Assembly (NCBI GenBank): GCA_023392635.1
Contig: JAEVYS010000020.1
Span: forward strand, 1 to 17,050
Direction of reading: 5' to 3'
Length of the DNA stretch: 17,050 bases
Source: Actinomycetes bacterium
GTDB taxonomy: Bacteria; Actinomycetota; Actinomycetes; Propionibacteriales; Propionibacteriaceae
In this document: piece by piece, positions 14,304 through 17,050 of the stretch
Numbering within the stretch: the first letter of the stretch is position 1
Layout of the letters: each line of letters starts with the position of its first letter
The notes under the pieces: model-generated
Database searches by the model: none
Told to the model about the DNA's origin: nothing
What the model saw: the letters and a program-made list of their open reading frames with translations, nothing else
Translations under genes and position numbers: made by a program

Positions 14304-15569
14304 GTGAATGCCGTACTCGACGAACTGACCTGGCGGGGCTTCATCGCCCACTCGACCGACCCGGAAGCGCTCGCTTCCGCCTTCGACTCCGGCCAGGTGA
14401 AGTTCTACGTCGGCTTCGACCCCACCGCACCCAGCATCCACATGGGGAACCTCGTGCAGCTCATGCTGGCGAGGATCATGCAGTCCGGCGGCCACCGTCC
14501 CCACCTGCTGGTCGGCGGCTCGACCGGTCTCATCGGAGACCCCAAGCAGACGTCGGAGCGCAACCTCAACCCGAAGGACGTGGTCCATGAGTGGGTCGAG
14601 CGGATCCGCGCGCAGGTGAGCCACTTCGTCGACTTCGACGGACCGGCCGCAGCGATGGTGGTCAACAACTACGACTGGACCAGCGAGCTGTCGACGCTGG
14701 ACTTCCTGAGGGACATCGGCAAGCACTTCAGCGTCAACCGGATGCTCGACCGCGAGGTGGTCAAGGCGCGGCTGGAGTCGGGGATCTCCTACACGGAGTT
14801 CTCCTACGTGCTGCTGCAGTCGCTCGACTTCCTGGAGCTGTACCGCAGGCACGGGGTGACGTTGCAGACCGGCGGCTCCGACCAGTGGGGCAACATCACC
14901 GCCGGCGTCGACCTGATCCGCCGCGCGGAGGGCGCCAAGGCGCACGCCCTCGCCACGCCTTTGCTCACAAAGGCCGACGGGACGAAGTTCGGCAAGACGG
15001 AGTCGGGCACGGTGTGGCTGGACCCGAGCATGACCAGCCCCTACGCCTTCCACCAGTTCTTCCTGAACGCCGAGGACGCCAAGGTGGTGGAGTACCTGCG
15101 CATCTTCACGCGGCGCAGCGCCGAGGAGATCGATGACCTCGAGCGCCAGACCAGGGAGGCGCCGCACCTGCGGGCGGCACAGCGTGCCCTCGCCGACGAC
15201 ATCACCGACCTGGTGCACTCCCCGGCCGAACGCAGGGCGGCCGCCGCGGCCGCGGCGGCGATCTTCGGACGGGAGGACCTCGCCGCCCTGCCCGAGGCGA
15301 CCCTGCGTGCCGTGGTGGCCGAGCTGGGGAGCCCGCCCGTCCGCGTGGGCGCCGAGCTGCCGTCGGTGGTCGAGATCCTCGCTGCGGCGGGGGTGGTGGC
15401 CTCCAAGTCGGCCGGCAGGCGGGCCATCGAGGAGGGGGGCGCCTACCTCAACAACGTGAAGGTGACCGACCCCGACGCGCGCCTCGTCGACGCGGACCTG
15501 CTCCACGGACAGTACGTCGTGGTGCGCCGCGGACGCCGCACCGTCGGCGCCCTCGCCGTCGAGAGGTGA
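14304..15569 (+). CDS. tyrS: Tyrosyl-tRNA synthetase
   Basis: Charges tRNA-Tyr with tyrosine; class I synthetase, 421 residues, TyrRS-alpha (bacterial) type. FYVGFDPTAPSIHMGNL (34-50) contains the HIGH-equivalent HMGN; TGGSDQWGNITAGVDL (189-204) binds tyrosine; KFGKT (228-232) is the KMSKS-equivalent loop; an S4 RNA-binding domain occupies about 355-415 (KSAGRRAIEEGGAYLNN). The frame is open upstream, but conserved sequence starts at GTG 14304, directly downstream of a good -10 box. There is no T-box leader: only 87 bp separate it from the divergent small gene. The 3' end lies 25 bp before the first rRNA promoter. Confidence 0.96.
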   Translation: MNAVLDELTWRGFIAHSTDPEALASAFDSGQVKFYVGFDPTAPSIHMGNLVQLMLARIMQSGGHRPHLLVGGSTGLIGDPKQTSERNLNPKDVVHEWVERIRAQVSHFVDFDGPAAAMVVNNYDWTSELSTLDFLRDIGKHFSVNRMLDREVVKARLESGISYTEFSYVLLQSLDFLELYRRHGVTLQTGGSDQWGNITAGVDLIRRAEGAKAHALATPLLTKADGTKFGKTESGTVWLDPSMTSPYAFHQFFLNAEDAKVVEYLRIFTRRSAEEIDDLERQTREAPHLRAAQRALADDITDLVHSPAERRAAAAAAAAIFGREDLAALPEATLRAVVAELGSPPVRVGAELPSVVEILAAAGVVASKSAGRRAIEEGGAYLNNVKVTDPDARLVDADLLHGQYVVVRRGRRTVGALAVER

Positions 15570-15594
15570 CGACACGCCCGGGCTCCCGGCCGAT

Positions 15595-15623
15595 TTGACC
15601 CCACCCCGCCAACTGCGTAATGT
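15595..15623 (+). promoter_or_regulatory. rRNA operon promoter, upstream
   Basis: TTGACC (15595-15600), a 17-bp spacer, then TAATGT (15618-15623): a near-consensus housekeeping promoter, 25 bp after the tyrS stop. Transcription would start near 15630. It drives the 16S gene through a leader of about 445 nt. A lone -10-like TACGAT (15712-15717) lies further downstream, but it lacks a recognisable -35 and is not called. Confidence 0.8.
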
Positions 15624-15785
15624 TCATCAAGCGCCGCCGGTGCGAAGGACGAAACAGAGAAGATCTGGAACGGCCGAATCGAGGCGCCAAACCAACCCTG
15701 ACTAGCACGGATACGATGTGCGCTCATGCCAGAGCCCATCAAGGTCCGAGCCGCGTCGCGGGCTGGGGGAGGCAGAAAGGCCGGT

Positions 15786-15814
15786 TTGACACCGACCCGG
15801 AAGCCAAGTAAAGT
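15786..15814 (+). promoter_or_regulatory. rRNA operon promoter, downstream (strongest)
   Basis: A perfect -35 TTGACA (15786-15791), 17-bp spacer and TAAAGT (15809-15814), the best promoter in the window. Transcription would start near 15821, about 255 nt before mature 16S. Tandem promoters upstream of rrn are usual in actinobacteria and allow growth-rate control. Confidence 0.85.
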
Positions 15815-15869
15815 AAGTCGAGTTGCCCCAAGCGGCGGTGAAAGCCGAAGCGAGGTGCGCACCCGAAAC

Positions 15870-15896
15870 TTGAGAACTCAACAGCGTGCTTTAAAA
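15870..15896 (+). promoter_or_regulatory. Conserved rRNA leader motif, probable NusB/NusA-type antitermination site
   Basis: TTGAGAACTCAA (15870-15881) is followed by CAGCGTGCTTTAAAA. The first part matches the motif found upstream of actinobacterial 16S genes, and TGCTTTAAAA (15887-15896) resembles the boxA consensus TGCTCTTTAACA. TTGAG/CTCAA is also an inverted repeat with a 2-nt centre. It lies about 50 nt downstream of the predicted start of the strong promoter, where boxA is expected. Confidence 0.65.
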
Positions 15897-15910
15897 GTCA
15901 ATGCACAATA

Positions 15911-15927
15911 GGCACTGTTACAGTGCC
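15911..15927 (+). other. Perfect 7-bp hairpin in the rRNA leader
   Basis: GGCACTG and CAGTGCC flank the 3-nt loop TTA. The stem lies 14 nt after the boxA-like motif. No T tract follows, so it is not an intrinsic terminator; it may stabilise the leader or mark a processing site. Confidence 0.6.
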
Positions 15928-16001
15928 AAACAAACCCCGTACCGGGTCGTGCGAGACGCAAGTCGAAACACAATCCGGAACGGTTCCTTTGATTATTGAT
16001 A

Positions 16002-16017
16002 GATCCAGCAATGGATC
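16002..16017 (+). other. GNRA-tetraloop hairpin in the rRNA leader
   Basis: GATCCA and TGGATC form a 6-bp stem closed by GCAA, a GNRA tetraloop, about 58 nt before mature 16S. Such stable loops are typical of precursor rRNA folding or protein binding. Confidence 0.55.
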
Positions 16018-16049
16018 CTGTCAGTGTCAAACACAAAGTTGACAGCAAA

Positions 16050-16063
16050 CAGGTTTCGACCTG
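16050..16063 (+). other. UUCG-tetraloop hairpin immediately before 16S
   Basis: CAGGT and ACCTG pair over a TTCG loop, a very stable RNA tetraloop, ending about 11 nt before the mature 16S 5' end. It could help define the 5' processing point. Confidence 0.55.
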
Positions 16064-16074
16064 GCTGATAATTT

Positions 16075-17050
<976 letters not shown>

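Larger units (their letters stand above)
15821..16074 (+). other. rRNA leader region (16S precursor 5' segment)
   Basis: Non-coding leader between the strong rRNA promoter and mature 16S. Its base composition is clearly less GC-rich than the flanking genes, as expected for structured precursor RNA. It contains an antitermination-type motif at 15870-15896 and hairpins at 15911-15927, 16002-16017 and 16050-16063, each listed separately. Small open frames across it have no ribosome-binding sites or coding bias and are not genes. Confidence 0.75.

Noticed and set aside
15578..15600. Intrinsic terminator after tyrS
   Set aside because: CCGG-GCTC-CCGG makes only a 4-bp stem, and the following TTT belongs to the rRNA promoter -35. 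Too weak to call.
16039..16072. TTGACA followed by GATAAT just before 16S, as a further rRNA promoter
   Set aside because: The spacer is 22 bp, too long for a housekeeping promoter, and the start would fall inside mature 16S. A UUCG hairpin occupies the spacer, so this is more likely leader RNA structure.

Overview
The window is chromosomal DNA from a high-GC Gram-positive actinobacterium. The evidence is strongly GC-biased coding throughout, frequent GTG starts, coproporphyrin-type heme genes (HemQ/ChdC with an actinobacterial residue pattern), an argCJBD-R-H cluster with an ArgR regulator, and a partial 16S rRNA whose sequence and leader are actinobacterial in style. I cannot fix a genus by eye from the 16S.

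Layout. (1) Positions 1-7472, all on the minus strand, hold a seven-gene heme operon transcribed right to left: hemA, hemE, a radical SAM/SPASM gene, hemY (cgoX), hemQ (chdC), hemH (cpfC) and hemC. hemC runs off the left edge. Every junction is an exact 4-base stop/start overlap (GTGA or ATGA). (2) Positions 7473-7543 are a 71-bp divergent control region carrying face-to-face candidate promoters for hemA and argC around a perfect 12-bp palindrome. (3) Positions 7544-13808, plus strand, hold the arginine genes argC, (a possible 22-codon mini-ORF), argJ, argB, argD, argR, then a 48-bp gap and argH. argF and argG are not in the window. (4) Positions 13881-14216, minus strand, hold a small unrecognised gene convergent with argH. 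(5) Positions 14304-15569 hold tyrS, apparently read from a leaderless transcript. (6) Positions 15570-16074 are an rRNA promoter and leader region with at least two canonical promoters, a conserved antitermination-type motif and several hairpins. (7) Positions 16075-17050 hold the first ~976 nt of 16S rRNA.

How the genes work together. The heme block makes glutamate-1-semialdehyde from Glu-tRNA (HemA), contributes hydroxymethylbilane (HemC) and coproporphyrinogen III (HemE), and finishes by the coproporphyrin-dependent route (HemY/CgoX oxidation, HemH/CpfC iron insertion, HemQ/ChdC decarboxylation). The embedded radical SAM protein resembles AhbD, which performs the HemQ step without oxygen. 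It is the most interesting gene here, because it suggests an anaerobic alternative for the last step. The arginine block makes ornithine from glutamate and finishes with argininosuccinate lyase; ArgR is encoded in the same operon. Both divergent operons draw on glutamate. I saw no mobile element, CRISPR array, tRNA or phage sequence, and no clearly undescribed multi-gene system. The window is mostly core metabolism with a few noteworthy details.
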